NCBI GenBank assembly: GCA_021521415.1
Contig: JAIQDT010000230.1
Coordinates: forward strand, 537,501-601,500
Direction: 5' to 3'
DNA length: 64,000 bases
Origin: Bidens hawaiensis
Taxonomy: Eukaryota > Streptophyta > Magnoliopsida > Asterales > Asteraceae
Shown: positions 45,201 through 56,869 of the stretch, one piece after another
Layout: every line of letters begins with the position of its first letter
How positions within the stretch are numbered: the stretch's first letter is position 1
Translations under genes and position numbers: made by a program
Notes under the pieces: generated by a model
What the model was told of the DNA's origin: nothing
What the model saw: only the letters and a program-made list of their open reading frames with translations
Databases searched by the model: none

Positions 45201-48200
45201 TGATACATCCTTACCCGATCCGACACCTTTACCAGAAGCTACCCCTGATACACCCGTTTATGATCCTCCTGGTGCACCACTACCCGATATACCTATTTCT
45301 TTTCGCAAAGAACCCCGGAAATGCACTCGTTACCCAATTCAGGACTATGTTGCCTACACCCACCTATCTCCTGAATCTCATGCGTACACCACTACTCTTG
45401 ATTCCTACCCGATTCCCAAAAATGTGACGAGCGCTCTCGCTCACCCAGGATGGCGAAAGGCTATGGAAGACGAAATTGGGGCTCTAAAGTCCAATCATAC
45501 ATGGGATCTTGAAACACTTCCTAAAGGGAAGCGTATTGTTGGTTGTCGTTGGGTGTTTACGGTTAAACTACACCCGGACGGCTCCTTACACCGCTTGAAG
45601 GCTCGGTTGGTCGCAAAAGGGTATTCTCAGGCATATGGCATTGATTATGATGAAACCTTCTCGCCAGTTGCTAAAATGCCATATGTCCGTATTTGTATTG
45701 CTCTTGCTGCCATTAATCATTGGCCGCTCCACCAGCTTGATGTCAAGAACGCCTTTCTTAATGGTGTTTTTGAGGAGGAGGTATATATGGAGCAGCCACC
45801 AGGGTTCGTTGTTGAGGAGGAGGCCTCGAAAGTTTGCAGACTACGTCGTTCTCTATATGATCTTAAACAGTCTCCCAGGGCATGGTTTGGTCGATTCTCT
45901 AGTGTTATGGGACAGTTTGGGATGACTCGGAGTGCCTACGATCACTCTGTCTTTTTTAGACACCAGAAAGGAAATAGGATTATCGTAGTTGTTTATGTGG
46001 ATGACATTATAATCACAGGTGATGACGAGGTCGGGATCACCGAACTCAAGCAGTTTCTTCAGTCTCAGTTTCAGGTCAGCGACTTAGGTCGATTGAGGTA
46101 TTTCCTTGGCATAGAAGTTTCTCGCTCTCCACAAGGAATACTTCTCTCCCAACGAAAATATGTCCTTGATATGTTGACTGAATGTGGCTTACTGGGTTGT
46201 AAACCTGTTGATACCCCATGGCTTCCTACAAAGAAACTCCTCCCAAAGGAAGGAGATCCAATGAAAGATCCTGAGCGATACAGACGGTTGGTTGGTAAAC
46301 TTAATTATTTAACCGTCACACGACCGGATATCTCCTTTACTGTTAGTGTTCTGAGCCAATTTATGGCTGCGCCATACACCGGTCACTGGGATGCTGTCAT
46401 TCGTGTCTTAAGATATCTTAAGACCTCACCTGGTTTGGGTATATTATACTCTGATAAGGGTCATTGTTGTGTGGGTGCCTTCACGGAAGAAGAAGATGGT
46501 CGGATATTAGGGTTCTCAGATGCAGATTGGGCAGGTTGTCCGATTTCTCGACGATCTACCACCGGATATTGTGTGTTTGTTGGAGGAAATCTTGTATCAT
46601 GGAAGAGTAAGAAGCAACACACGGTTTCCCGGTCGAGTGCCGAATCGGAGTATAAAGCCATGGCAGATGTAACATCAGAGATGACATGGGTACGTCGTCT
46701 TCTCATAGAACTCGGGGTTGTTTCTAATGACTTGATGCGGTTATACTGTGATAGTCAATCAGCCATTCACATAGCCAAGAATCAAGTATTTCATGAGAGG
46801 ACAAAACATATTGAGGTCGACTGCCACCTTATCAGAGATCTAGTAGGCACACAAACTGATCCTCCATCCATTCAACCAGTTCATGTGAAGACAAATTTTC
46901 AGCTAGCAAACATTCTAACTAAACCGCTCCGGAAAGCTCAGATAGATTTTATTTGTAACAAGTTGGGCATGATTAACATCTATGCTCCAACTTGAGGAGG
47001 AGTGTTAGTTGTATTTAGTTATAATTAGGGTTTTAGCCCATGTAGTTGGTTAAAGCCCATGGGCCTTTTATGGGTTGAAAGCTAGGGTTTGTTTGTGTAT
47101 AAATAGATGTAGTTGTCTTTGTATTATTGACACCTTCAAGTAATAAACATTACTTTCATTACAACCATCTTATTCTTTACACGGATATCTCAAATTAAAC
47201 TAACGATTCTATATGAAACTCTCATTTTCATAACGAATCAATTCAGATTTAAATTCAAACTCATATAAACCCTAGCAAACACTGTATGTGCTCTGAAACC
47301 TTACCAAACAGTCAACTATAAGCTTCTCAACAATTACTAAACTCAAATAATCTAACGAAGTAACAAATTAACAAACTACCGCCGGACTGTACGCATTCGA
47401 TGACGTAATCAGCGTTAATAGCACCGTAATCAATATCAAAAGTAGAAAACAATCGCATATCTCAAATTAACCTAAAAACTGCCTTAAATTAACTAATCTA
47501 TTATAAAACTCTCATTCCAAAACGAATCAACACATATTCAAACTCAGATAAACCCTAGCAAACTCTCTATGTGCTCTGATAGCTTAGTATACGGTCAACT
47601 ATTAGCTTCTCAACAATTATTAAGCTCAAAACAACCTAACAAATTAACAAACTACCACCGGACGTACGAATTCGACGACGTAATCACCACTAATAGCATC
47701 AAACTCAATACCGAAACTGTTCGAATTTGATGACGTAATCAGCTAATTTGAATCTGAAATTTATTCGTTATAAAACTTCAATTTCATATTAGCTCTGAAA
47801 ACACTTACTAAACAGTCAGTCAACTATTAAAACGAATAATCCTAACAAACTAGTACCGGAATCGATGACGTAATCAACGCTAATAGCATCAAACTAAAAT
47901 CAATACCGGAACTGTGCGAATTTGGTGACGTAATCGGCGATAATTTGATTATTGATGTTAAGAGTGCAGTAGTTAGGGTTTAGCTGTGCTGAATTTGAAT
48001 TTGAATTTGAATTAATTTGTTATAAAACACTTACTAAACAGTCAACTAATAGCTTCTCAACAACTAAAAACGAATTAAAATAAAATAAACGTAACAAATT
48101 AGTTACCGGACTGTAGGCAATTGATGACGTAATCAGCGCTAATAGCATCGTAATCAATATCAGAAGACGATTGAACATCGGAGATTAAACCGGAGGATAT

Positions 48201-48260
48201 AATAAAGTCGAGAAGCTTCCGGCGATCGTGACGGTAACGGTCTAACAAGGAAGAGTCCAT
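36267..48260 (-). CDS. Plant unc-13 homolog (MUN/DUF810 domain, PATROL1-like), 25 exons
   Basis: My exon model, all GT-AG and frame-consistent: 48260-48107, 42411-42347, 42269-42008, 41858-41792, 41698-41548, 41439-41272, 41198-41109, 41035-40826, 40719-40618, 40543-40313, 40197-40117, 40042-39956, 39864-39679, 39582-39334, 39142-39071, 39001-38884, 38696-38524, 38433-38349, 38254-38132, 38046-37940, 37857-37780, 37698-37603, 37500-37405, 37309-37126, 36424-36267. These total 3393 nt, 1130 aa. The N-terminus (LLDRYRHDRRKLLDFI), SPPQRAPP, RLYERLLFGVFDILDEG, YHLHFKE and TLVRVLCHMKDKEASRFLK match the PATROL1 family. Those proteins carry Munc13-like homology domains and, in Arabidopsis PATROL1, act in delivering the H+-ATPase AHA1 to the plasma membrane. 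There is a C-terminal extension past the PATROL1 end. Intron 1 (5.7 kb) holds a copia insertion. Exon ends may be off by a base or two. Confidence 0.92.
36600..36930. repeat. GAGCTCG-type dispersed repeat in the last intron of the unc-13 gene
   Basis: Intron 24 contains AACGAGCCAG, GCTCACTCGTTAGCTGGCTC and, at the right end, GCTCGGCTCGGCTCGGCTC. It is related to 35370-35620. The (AATAAC)n-like tract at 36540-36570 flanks it. Confidence 0.55.
42872..43050 (+). repeat. 5' LTR of the intronic copia element (179 bp)
   Basis: It begins TGTTGGTTGT, ends TCTTTACA and is directly followed by the PBS. A TATAAATAG box near 42967 is a probable promoter for the element. Confidence 0.95.
43063..43569 (+). 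other. Untranslated leader of the intronic copia element
   Basis: This is the 0.5 kb between PBS and the first ATG. It contains a GC-rich segment (43150-43330) with CCGCCGCC-type runs, unlike the AT-rich surroundings. There is no gag capsid or zinc-knuckle coding sequence here or anywhere else in the element. Confidence 0.6.
43570..46995 (+). pseudogene. pol: gag-less copia polyprotein with one in-frame stop
   Basis: ATG 43570 opens a short tail-of-gag stretch (YTFTKEEHDLI) that leads directly to a protease WVIDSGATHHMS. The GAG-pre-integrase segment follows and ends at an in-frame TAA (44191-44193). The same frame resumes for 924 codons from 44221: integrase (SDVWGP, RSDNAKEYF, NGVSERKN), RT (YVDDIIITGDD), RNase H (DADWAGCPISRRSTTGYC, SSAESEYKA), ending at 46995. 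All catalytic motifs downstream of the stop are intact. The lack of gag and the stop mean the element would need helper proteins to move. The near-identical LTRs imply it moved recently anyway. Confidence 0.92.
47003..47181 (+). repeat. 3' LTR of the intronic copia element (179 bp)
   Basis: It starts TGTTAGTTGT after the purine tract and ends TCTTTACA before the CGGAT duplication. Confidence 0.95.
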
Positions 48261-48427
48261 GAAGAGAGTAGGGGTATTTTGGGAAACTCCGGTTACATGT
48301 TATGTTGAAATGAAATGATGCAAGCAGAAGAAGAAGATGATAGCAGACGGCGTGGAGCCGGATTACTTGACCTTTTGCCACTTTCCCTTTTTATCCCTCG
48401 CTCACACTTTGAAAGGTCAGCCTTTAA

Positions 48428-48465
<38 letters not shown>

Positions 48466-50659
48466 ATATTTTGTTGTTTATGGAGTAAAAGATATGATGA
48501 TTACTATTTTACATTTTTACCATAACGTATGTTTTTTTTTTGAATTTTCAAGTTGTGCGTTGAATCTGGACGGGACATGTATGAGTTAATACTATCGGAG
48601 TATTGGACTCTGTGTTACTGGTATTGAAGCAGGTATCATTGGTCAGTAATAAAGTGGTCCACAGGCATGGTCCCTCATGTTTTTTTGCGCCTGAAATTTT
48701 GTATACGTAATGTAAGTTTATCCGTTTTTCGTTCGAAAATTTGAGTCCCCCCCATATATGAAATTTTTTATACGACTTGAGTCTCATCCAGACGTTTTCA
48801 TTCAAGTTTCGCCACTGTCGTTGGTACCAATTTTTGAAGTTTACAGTATAGTAATGGTATTTTATCGGAATTTTAGCTTCAGGTTGTAAACCAAATCGAT
48901 TCAGAAGAAATTAGAAACTAGCTCAGATCATAAGCTAGTTTTGATGGAGAATGTTCAAACATGTACAAATCGGTTTTGGTTAGGTTAGAAATTGGTTCGA
49001 GTATATAACATCATTCCCTATCCACATCCATATAATTAGTTAATTACATTTAAAATCATTATTTTTTATCTATTATCTTTTATATGTTCTTCATTTACAA
49101 CCATTTTCATAACATATAAAACATTTTATCATTCCTTCACTCTCAACCACACCCAATAATTTGAAAAACCCTTTACAAGATACAAGATACAGGGAACATG
49201 TTATGAATGCTCTAAGCTGACGGTTTGTTAGTTTAAAGCCAATTTTGTGTTACCGTGTCAGGTTACGAACCGGTTTAACCAACGAGGTGGGGGGTGTCCA
49301 AGCTGTACGGTAGGGTCGGGTTTGTTTTTATGTTATCGGGCCAGTTTGTTGGGTCTAAACCAGATTTTTTTTTTTACCTTAAGTCTTGGTTTGAACTGAG
49401 ACCGAATATTAAACATGCAGGGTAAATTTTTTTACGTTTTGGTTAGTTTTTTTCTTTTAAATGTGGGACTACATATCTTTTAAAACATTTAATTATTATA
49501 ATTATTGACAAGTTTTAAAAGCTAATAATCATTAAAGAATTAATTGTTTGTCATTTAATTCGGCAAAAAGTATTTATTACTAGAATTTAATGTAAAACTT
49601 AATGTTGTGTGGATGTTGCAAAAAAGGTGACTCGATTTGAGTACCGATAAGGTATAGACTCACATTAAATACAAATCAAGTTTATTTTTATTATTATTAT
49701 TATTATTATTTTTTTAAAGATCAACAAATTAAAGTATGGGTATTCAGAGACCGGGGTGATACAATGGCAAAAGACCATACCCAACATTTTCAATTCCGAA
49801 GAGAACCCGTTGTTCGTAAGCTCACTGTGATAAAACCCGCTCATGTTTTTTTTATTTTTTTTTAATTTAACAAATATAGTCTAAAGGTTTAATGGAATTG
49901 AATATTTAAAAATTGGTAAAACTGATGGTATGTATTTAAGTTCAGAAAGTTATAATATTTTATTGCTTTATAAACATATAATTTAAATAATATATAAAAT
50001 ATTGTTTGTATATATTTAATGCATCGATCATGACAAGGTTGTGAGTGGTGGCATGAAGATTGTTGGTTAAGATCATAATGGTATTTCACCTTCATATATT
50101 ATTATTATTATTATTATTACTATTACTATTAGTATTATTAGTTTTGATATAACTGTTGGGTATGGTCTATTACTATAGGAATCTTTGGAGAAGTAGAATT
50201 AAAGTTAATGATTTTTAAGAAGAAATGAATACCTTAGGGCTTATACTTAACTTATTTAGGTCACATACCATAATGGTATTTCCCCTTCATATATTTTTAT
50301 TATTATTATTACTATTACTATTACTATTACTATTATTAGTTTTGATATAACTGTTGAACTTTGATTCCCTTGTTTTGCTTAATACATATTATTATTATTA
50401 GTATTATTATTACTATTAGTACGCCCTGCTTGCGGTGCGCGCATATAATGTATATATGTGTGAACCCTCGGGTGGGCAAAAGTAAAATTGCACTAATTTT
50501 GACGTTATTTTACTAATCTCGTGAAAATAACGTTAAAAGTGGCGGAAGGTTAATCAGGCATCATGTGGTGGCGTTGACAGCCGAAAGACAAGGGCACATG
50601 CACCAATCAGCCGGTGTCCCGATGATTGAGTGCTATGTGTCTTATGTCCAAGGCTTGAT

Positions 50660-50800
50660 GCAAAACTACTATCGAGCCGGGGGTCTCACCGGAAGCAGTC
50701 TCTCTATCCCTATGGAATAGAGGTAAGGCTGTCTACATCTTACCCTCCTCAGACCCTACCATAGCATTGCTATTGGTGGGATATACTGAGTACGATAATG
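50660..50800 (+). repeat. SINE-like 3' fragment 1
   Basis: GGAAGCAGTCTCTCTATCCC, then TAGAGGTAAGGCTGTCTACATC and CCTCCTCAGACCCTAC, resemble the conserved 3' part of plant Au/TS-type SINEs. The fragment ends in a (GATAAT)n-like tail. The 5' tRNA-like part was not recognised. The family assignment is from memory and uncertain. Confidence 0.5.
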
Positions 50801-50897
50801 ATGATAATGATGAATGATGATTATTACTATTAGTGTTAGTGCTTTATATAACTGTTGAACTTTGTTTTCCTTTGTTTTGCTCCATACATATGTATTT

Positions 50898-51045
50898 AGA
50901 GCCGAGGGTTTCTCTGGAAGCCACCTCTTTATCCCTTTGGATAAAGGTACGGTGTGCCTACATCCCACCCTCCTCAGACCCTACTTATAGCTTTGCTGTC
51001 GGTGGGACTTCACTGGGTATGATTGATTGATTGATTGTTTTATAA
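50898..51045 (+). repeat. SINE-like 3' fragment 2
   Basis: It matches fragment 1 (TCTCTGGAAGCCACCTCTTT, GGTACGGTGTGCCTACATCC, CCTCCTCAGACCCTAC) and ends GGGACTTCACTGGGTATG with a (GATT)n tail. This is the typical Au-SINE end pattern. Confidence 0.55.
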
Positions 51046-51075
51046 GCTAATTATTCTTTACTGTATATCTGCCAG

Positions 51076-52524
51076 AGGCATTGATGTTGTGAGAAACAAA
51101 ATCAAGATGTTTGCACAAATGAAAGTTACATTACCTGCCGGAAGGCACAAAGTAATTATATTGGATGAAGCTGACAGGTGACTGAAACCATCTTTTTTCT
51201 TTTTGTATTATCCGATTCAATTATTTTCTTATGCCTTCTATAACGGAATGTAAATATGTAATTAGCATGACATCTGGAGCACAACAAGCGTTAAGGACAA
51301 CAATGGAAATATATTCCAACTCTACTCGTTTCGCCCTTGCATGCAACACGTCTTCAAAAATTATTGAACCCATATAGAGTCGGTGTGCACTCGTACGGTT
51401 TTCTAGGTTATCTGATGATGAGATTCTTGGTCGTCTCAAAATTGTGGCTGATGCTGAAAAGGTAATTTTTAATAGTTTTGTCATATTGATGTGGAAAATG
51501 TAATTTTTTTTGTTTAATAGTTTATGTTATAAGTTATAACTTTTATAGATGCATAATTGGTTAATGTTTATAACTGATGTAGGTGCCTTATGTCCCAGAA
51601 GGGCTTGAAGCGATTATTTTTACTGCTGATGGTGATATGCGGCAAGCGTTGAATAATTTACAAGCTACCTTTGCTGGATTTCGATTTGTCAACCAAGAAA
51701 ATGTTTTCAAGGTAATAAAGTCTTAACTCTTACATGCTATTTGAATTTTATACAATCATACTGTAGAGGTTGCAAAATGGGCCAGGTGGGTTGTGTTGAC
51801 CTGAAAAAGTCTTCGTCCAATATTTTTTAATGAATAAACTATCTTGTCAAAAAGTTAGATACAGAAAATGGTGCTTTTTTTTAATCTTTATTTAATAAAA
51901 TGATTAAGGATATTACATGCATTAAAACACATTTTGAACAATTTCTTTAGTTCTACCTGCTTGACTTGTTACTGATAAAGTATATCCCGAGCCAGCACAT
52001 TCATAAGTAATTGGTCAAAATTACTATTTTGCCACATCTGATAAATTGCATATAGTGTAGGCTTGGCACCTCTAAGTAATTGGTCTAAAAATTAGTTATA
52101 TAATATTGCTTGATTGGGTTTTCAGGTGTGTGACCAGCCTCATCCCTTGCACGTGAAAAACATGGTTCGCAATGTAATCGAGGGAAGATTTGACGATGCT
52201 TGTTCCGGTCTAAAGCAACTGTATGATCTGGGCTACTCTCCAACTGATATCATCACAACCCTTTTCAGAATCATAAAAAACTATGACATGGCGGAATATC
52301 TCAAACTGGAATTCATGAAGGTAACGATAATACAAAATGAGTCATTAACAATTTAACATCACAATCAATTTAAGAGTACACATGACATGATCTGAAACTT
52401 GTTTCTTTGGTTGCAGGAAACTGGATTTGCTCATATGAGAATCTGTGATGGAGTCGGTTCATATCTTCAACTATGTGGTCTGCTTTCTAAGTTCTCTCTT
52501 GCTTGTCTCTCAGCCAAGGCATAA
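51076..52524 (+). pseudogene. RFC2: 5'-truncated replication factor C subunit 2 (RFC2) pseudogene
   Basis: Five exon-like blocks with intact splice borders (51076-51177, 51266-51461, 51583-51711, 52126-52320, 52417-52524) encode the C-terminal two thirds of RFC2, a clamp-loader AAA+ subunit of DNA replication. Recognisable parts are KVIILDEAD (Walker B), [32 protein letters not shown] and the C-terminal helical domain to YLQLCGLL. The N-terminal exons with Walker A are not found upstream in the window. Block 2 has an in-frame TAG at 51375-51377 just before the conserved SRC motif. Retained introns show a genomic duplication, not a retrocopy. Convergent with the P450 gene; 273 bp separate their stops. 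Confidence 0.9.
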
Positions 52525-52797
52525 TAAACTTTAGGTTATTGTATAAACGATATGAAGCGTGTGGCTATGCGGGATATTTTAATTTTGTTTTTTGTTTTCG
52601 TGACCGTGGTTGCCAATTTCACATGATTCTTTTGTGACCGTGCTAAAAATTGTACTTTTTTCGTTTCTTTCATCGTTTCTGTAAATTTCTAAGATTTTTT
52701 ACTATTGAGGCACTTGAAAAGAATGGAGCTTTACATGTTGAACAAGATTATTCAAGAGCCCTACTGTCTTGTCTACTTTCTTGATCATATTTCCGCG

Positions 52798-55700
52798 TTA
52801 TTCTGTCTGTCTTTCGCTGATGTCAACATGAAAACCATTCGGAAACTGTAAGCCCGGTGTTCGTATAATCTCTCCTCCTCTCACTGTCCGCCACCTGTCA
52901 ATTCCGGAGAGAAATATGTTGGTATCTTTCTACATATAGGCATAGTGACATATACACATACATACATATGGAATTAATTTCCTTTTACCTGTATTTGGTG
53001 ACCAAGCAGTGAAGAAATACTGCCATTTGGACTTTAGTAAAATCGGTTCCGACACAAAACCGCATTCCACCACCGAAGCCCATGAAATTCTTCGACGCGC
53101 CTTTCTGATCCGTCTTCTGTTTAAAATGAGTAAGATTAGTAAGTTTTAATTTTATAAAATTTTCATACGTAGGTTCATATCGGGTCCGGTTCAATAAACT
53201 TTTCGGCCCATTATAGAAGTGGGCCGACCTTGGATGAACCGGAGCCCATTGGACCAGGCCTGAGGTTGCAAGTAGCTTACCTCCCATCTCCATGGATTGA
53301 ATTCTAGTGGATTCTTATAGTTGTCGGGATTTAAATGGACGGCCGGGGGACATACCATTACTGCCCAACCAGCTGGTATCGTATAGTCTGCAAAAATCCA
53401 ACATCCATATGAAACTACATTCGAAAACTTTATTATTTATAATAATTAAGAAATTAAAAAGAATCTAGTATTTACCTTTGAACTTGATATCTTTTAGTGC
53501 CTTTCTGAACACTCCGGGAACTATGTTAGCCAAACGGACCGTTTCATTTATAAGCTACAACATCAATTAATTGGTTTTAACAAGTCCGCAAATATCTTTA
53601 TACCAACCAATACTGCCTGCTTTACTGACAACTTTAATCGTAAAATATTGATTATTAAACAATAAACACACCTGAAACGTGAATGTCATCGACTTATATT
53701 CTTTCCATGTAAGTCCAGACTCTTTATTTTCCCGGTTTCTTATTATATTCTCATGCTCTTCCTGTTAACAATATCAAGATCAAGTCATTAACTAATTCAT
53801 TATTTAATTTGAACTAAAATTTTTTCAGTTTTCGTTAACCGTTAATTCTTGCAACACGCGTGGATTGTCTTTCAGAAGCTTGACAGCTACTGTTATCGCT
53901 AACGAAGTTGTTTCAAAGCTTGCAAATAATAGTACAAACATTAAGTCTAGTGCTATTGCTTCTGTAAGGATCGAATCACCGCGGTCTAGTTCTTCAAGTA
54001 CATAGTCAAAGAAATCACTTTTGACTTTTCGAGGATTAGCCCGTCTTTGTTTAAGCATGTTTTTCAGCATTGCCATCGCTTTCTTTCTTCCCTGATTAAG
54101 TCAAACAAAGTTAAACCATAATAAGTTAATTTGAGTTGACTTTTTTAGCAAAGAAGTCAAACGGGCCTATTAAAAACGCCAAAAGGGGAACATGTCAAAC
54201 GGGCTGAAAGTCTATTATTATTATTATTATTAGTATTATAAAAAGTGTTAGTGGGTCAGCCCAATATTTTTGAAGTCAGACGGGCCGAATCCATTTCAAC
54301 CCGTTAGCCACCCAATCCGGCCCATTTATATTTTCGTACCTGAAGACACTTATGGTAAGCTGTTCCAGGAATATCTAAAGGAAACGATATTAATCCTTGT
54401 ATAAAAGCTACAAAATTCTCCCTCAGATTCTCAGACGACTTCTCCGGATCATAACTTATTAACTTTTTTGCAGTTAAATCAAATATCATCTGCAAAAATA
54501 AATAAATAAATAAATAAAAATATCAAGATTTTTATAAAAGTTATTATTAACTGAAATAACTGACTTACATTTGCAGTTGCTTCCTTCAACTCAACTGATT
54601 CCACACCAGCCCATTTCTCTAAACTTGTAGTTGCTACATTTTCGACTTCACGAAGCATCTTTTTAAGGCTTTCGGGCCCGAATAAACATAACACCATATT
54701 CTTGAGATACTTATACATATACCCATGCAAAGATCCAACATTTTGTCTTCCAAACACTTCTGTAAAACTATCTGGATACCAACTTTGAAACAACTGACCC
54801 TCTTGTTGGAATATCATATAGTTAAGATCCGAATCAGTTGACACGACAACGGGCCGCCCTACCAAACTCGTTTTAAACACCGACCCGTATCTGAAATTCA
54901 ACAGTTTGTGTTAGAATATGATTATCAACATGTAAAAGATCATATAATAATGATTTTAGTTTTCCATATTAGGCCACCAAAGTTTTATACTTTAGACATC
55001 AAGACTTTTCACCTTTCAATTTTGGCCACAAAACTTTTAGATTTTAACTTTGGGCACCAAACTTTTATATATATCAAAAGGTAACTTTCAGACTTTCAAC
55101 TTTGACCACCGGACTATTGTATATATATTAATAGGCAACATGAAAAGTTTTAGACTTTCAACTTTGACCACCAAACTTTTATATATATTAACAGGCAACA
55201 TGAAAAGTTTTAGACTTTCAACTTTGACCTCCAAACTTTTATATATATTAAAAGGCAACATGAAAAGTTTTAGACTTTCAACTTTAGCCACAAAGTATTT
55301 AGATTTTCAACTTTGGGCAACACACTTTTATATATATATCAAAATGCAACTTTTAAACTTTCAAATTTGACCATCAAACTTTTACATATATTAAAAGGCA
55401 GCATGAAAAGTTTAAGACTTTCAGCTTTGGCCGCCAAACTTTTAAAGGTCAAAACTTTTTACCTTTCAGTTTTGGCCACAAGACTTTTAGACTCTCAATT
55501 TTGTGTACAAAACTTTTATATATATTAAAAAGGCAACTTTTACTCTTTTAGATTCCAACCCTGACCACCGAACTTTTATATATATTAAAAGGCAACATGA
55601 AAAGTTTTAGACTTTCAGATTTGGCCACAAAATTTTTAGATTTCAACTTTATGCACCAAACTTTTATATATATTAAAATGCAACTTTTAGACTTTCAACT

Positions 55701-56427
55701 TTGACCACCGAACTTTTATACACACACACATATTAACAGGCAACATGAAAAGTTTTAGACTTTCAAATTTGGCCGCCAAACTTTTACACGTCAAAACTTT
55801 TTACCTTTCAACTTTGACCACAAGACTTTTAAACTTTCAACTTCAAGCACCAAACTTTTATATAAATATCAAAAGACAACTTTTTAGACTTTTAAATTTG
55901 ACCACCAAACTTTTATATATATATATACATAGATAACAATAACATGAAAAGTTTTAAACTATCAACTTTAGCCACCAAAACACTCAACTTTGGCCACAAA
56001 ACTTTAGCATACTTGAAATGCTAAAGTAGACACGTTACACACATCATTTACCATTGCGAATGGTACCATAACGAACCAAACCAATACCAACCGAATTCCC
56101 ACTGCAACATGCAGGGTTTAGGGTACATTCGCTTATCAAGTTCGAGCCACCGCAACACGCACGGTCTCCAACTTGTTATATATAACAACTAATAACAAAC
56201 TATAACTACTATTACTACTATAACTACCTTTTGATTCTTTGTTTGATAAATGGAGGTGTGTCCCAGGTTGAGTTAGGTGCAAAAAACTGCATAGTTTCAC
56301 CTAATAATGGCCAGCCCATTGAACCAGGGGGCAGGTTACCATTACACTTAGGATATTGCCACCTGTACAACCAATGTGTGATGGTTACCATGATTGTGGC
56401 TGCAATGTACAGGCTCACATGCCACAT
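52798..56427 (-). CDS. CYP87A: Cytochrome P450, CYP87A-like, 9 exons
   Basis: Exons: 56427-56228, 54890-54569, 54489-54340, 54091-53840, 53761-53672, 53554-53476, 53387-53281, 53116-52989, 52894-52798. All have GT-AG borders and total 1425 nt, 474 aa. The N-terminus has a hydrophobic ER anchor (~4-17) followed by LPPGSMGWPLLGET. The I-helix oxygen-binding motif ASFETT is at ~281-286, ExxR (ETVR) at 342-345, and the haem loop FGGGMRFCVG with ligand Cys ~421. Sequence throughout matches CYP87A (CYP85 clan), whose known members act on sterol or other terpenoid substrates; the substrate here cannot be told. No lesion is seen. Intron 1 (1.34 kb) is filled by a 60-bp minisatellite. Confidence 0.93.
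54957..56000. repeat. 60-bp minisatellite in intron 1 of the P450 gene
   Basis: The unit has AACTTTGACCACCAAACTTT, then TATATATATTA, AAAGGCAACATG and AAAAGTTTTAGACTTTC. The best copies recur every 60 bp (ACATGAAAAG at 55138, 55198, 55258); others are 50-80 bp and diverged. About 18 recognisable units fill most of the intron. ORFs here come from the repeat. Confidence 0.9.
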
Positions 56428-56582
56428 ATTTAGCTGGTGTGTGTATATATTATTTAAACGAATGAGACGCGTGCACGTGGCGGAAGGTTATTGGAGAGTT
56501 AAAAGGTGGCAGAGTTGGGAAAGAAAGATTAGAGAGAGAGAAGGAAGTGGTGGAATGTGTATTGAGTTAACATGAGATGAAG

Positions 56583-56592
56583 TATTTATATA
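56583..56592 (-). promoter_or_regulatory. Probable TATA box of the P450 gene
   Basis: On the minus strand TATATAAATA lies ~156 bp upstream of the ATG at 56427, a suitable distance for a plant promoter with a 5' UTR of ~120 nt. A G-box core CACGTG is at 56474-56479, between the TATA box and the ATG. Confidence 0.6.
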
Positions 56593-56869
56593 GACATGGT
56601 AGAAGTTGTAACTATTTAAATATAGTGGTATATTATAAGTTTATGATGTTGGTTTATTTAGTTTTTTTTGTATAGTTAGTTATCAGAAAGCTGTACTGCA
56701 TGTACAAGTGGTTTGAGATATAAAAGAATGAATATGTTCATCATCTTTTGTCTGTTGACCACCCCCTTTTGTTCAACGGTGCGGCGTCCTAGGATCCGCA
56801 AGAATCAACATTTGACATGGACTCATCAAGGGAATAACCATGCTCCTGATCAGTGGGGCACTCTGGCAT

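Larger units (their letters stand above)
42872..47181 (+). mobile_element. Young Ty1/copia retrotransposon in intron 1, antisense to host gene
   Basis: The two 179-bp LTRs (42872-43050 and 47003-47181) differ at one base that I see (TGTTGG versus TGTTAG). The TSD CGGAT is at 42867-42871 and 47182-47186. The PBS TGGTATCAGAGC (43051-43062) and a purine tract GAGGAGGAG (46994-47002) are in place. The internal 3952 bp is short for copia because the gag body is missing. The lineage is uncertain; the short LTR suggests Ale or Ivana. Confidence 0.96.
42808..48106 (-). repeat. Repeated exon-1 fragments in intron 1 of the unc-13 gene
   Basis: Six fragments of the 3' end of exon 1, all containing (GATG)ACGTAATC or a one-base variant, lie in intron 1 at about 42808-42866, 47377-47442, 47651-47709, 47708-47755, 47850-47908 and 47903-47950. 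The true exon is 48107-48260. Most also carry the adjoining intron sequence (TCAACTATTA, AAACTCAAATAA), giving an irregular ~200-270-bp period. The first fragment is separated from the rest by the copia insertion. Confidence 0.85.
48261..51075. other. Intergenic region with microsatellites and repeated fragments
   Basis: The first part is the unc-13 promoter region; no clear TATA was chosen. It contains an (ATT)n microsatellite at 48427-48463 and similar trinucleotide tracts at 49685-49710, 50097-50140, 50290-50335 and 50385-50420. The phrase GTTTTGATATAACTGTTG follows the tract at ~50141 and ~50340, with a variant near 50840, so local duplication occurred. No protein-coding gene is visible. 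Confidence 0.5.

Noticed and set aside
51076..52524. Functional RFC2 gene
   Set aside because: An in-frame TAG at 51375 and absence of the Walker A exons upstream in the window.
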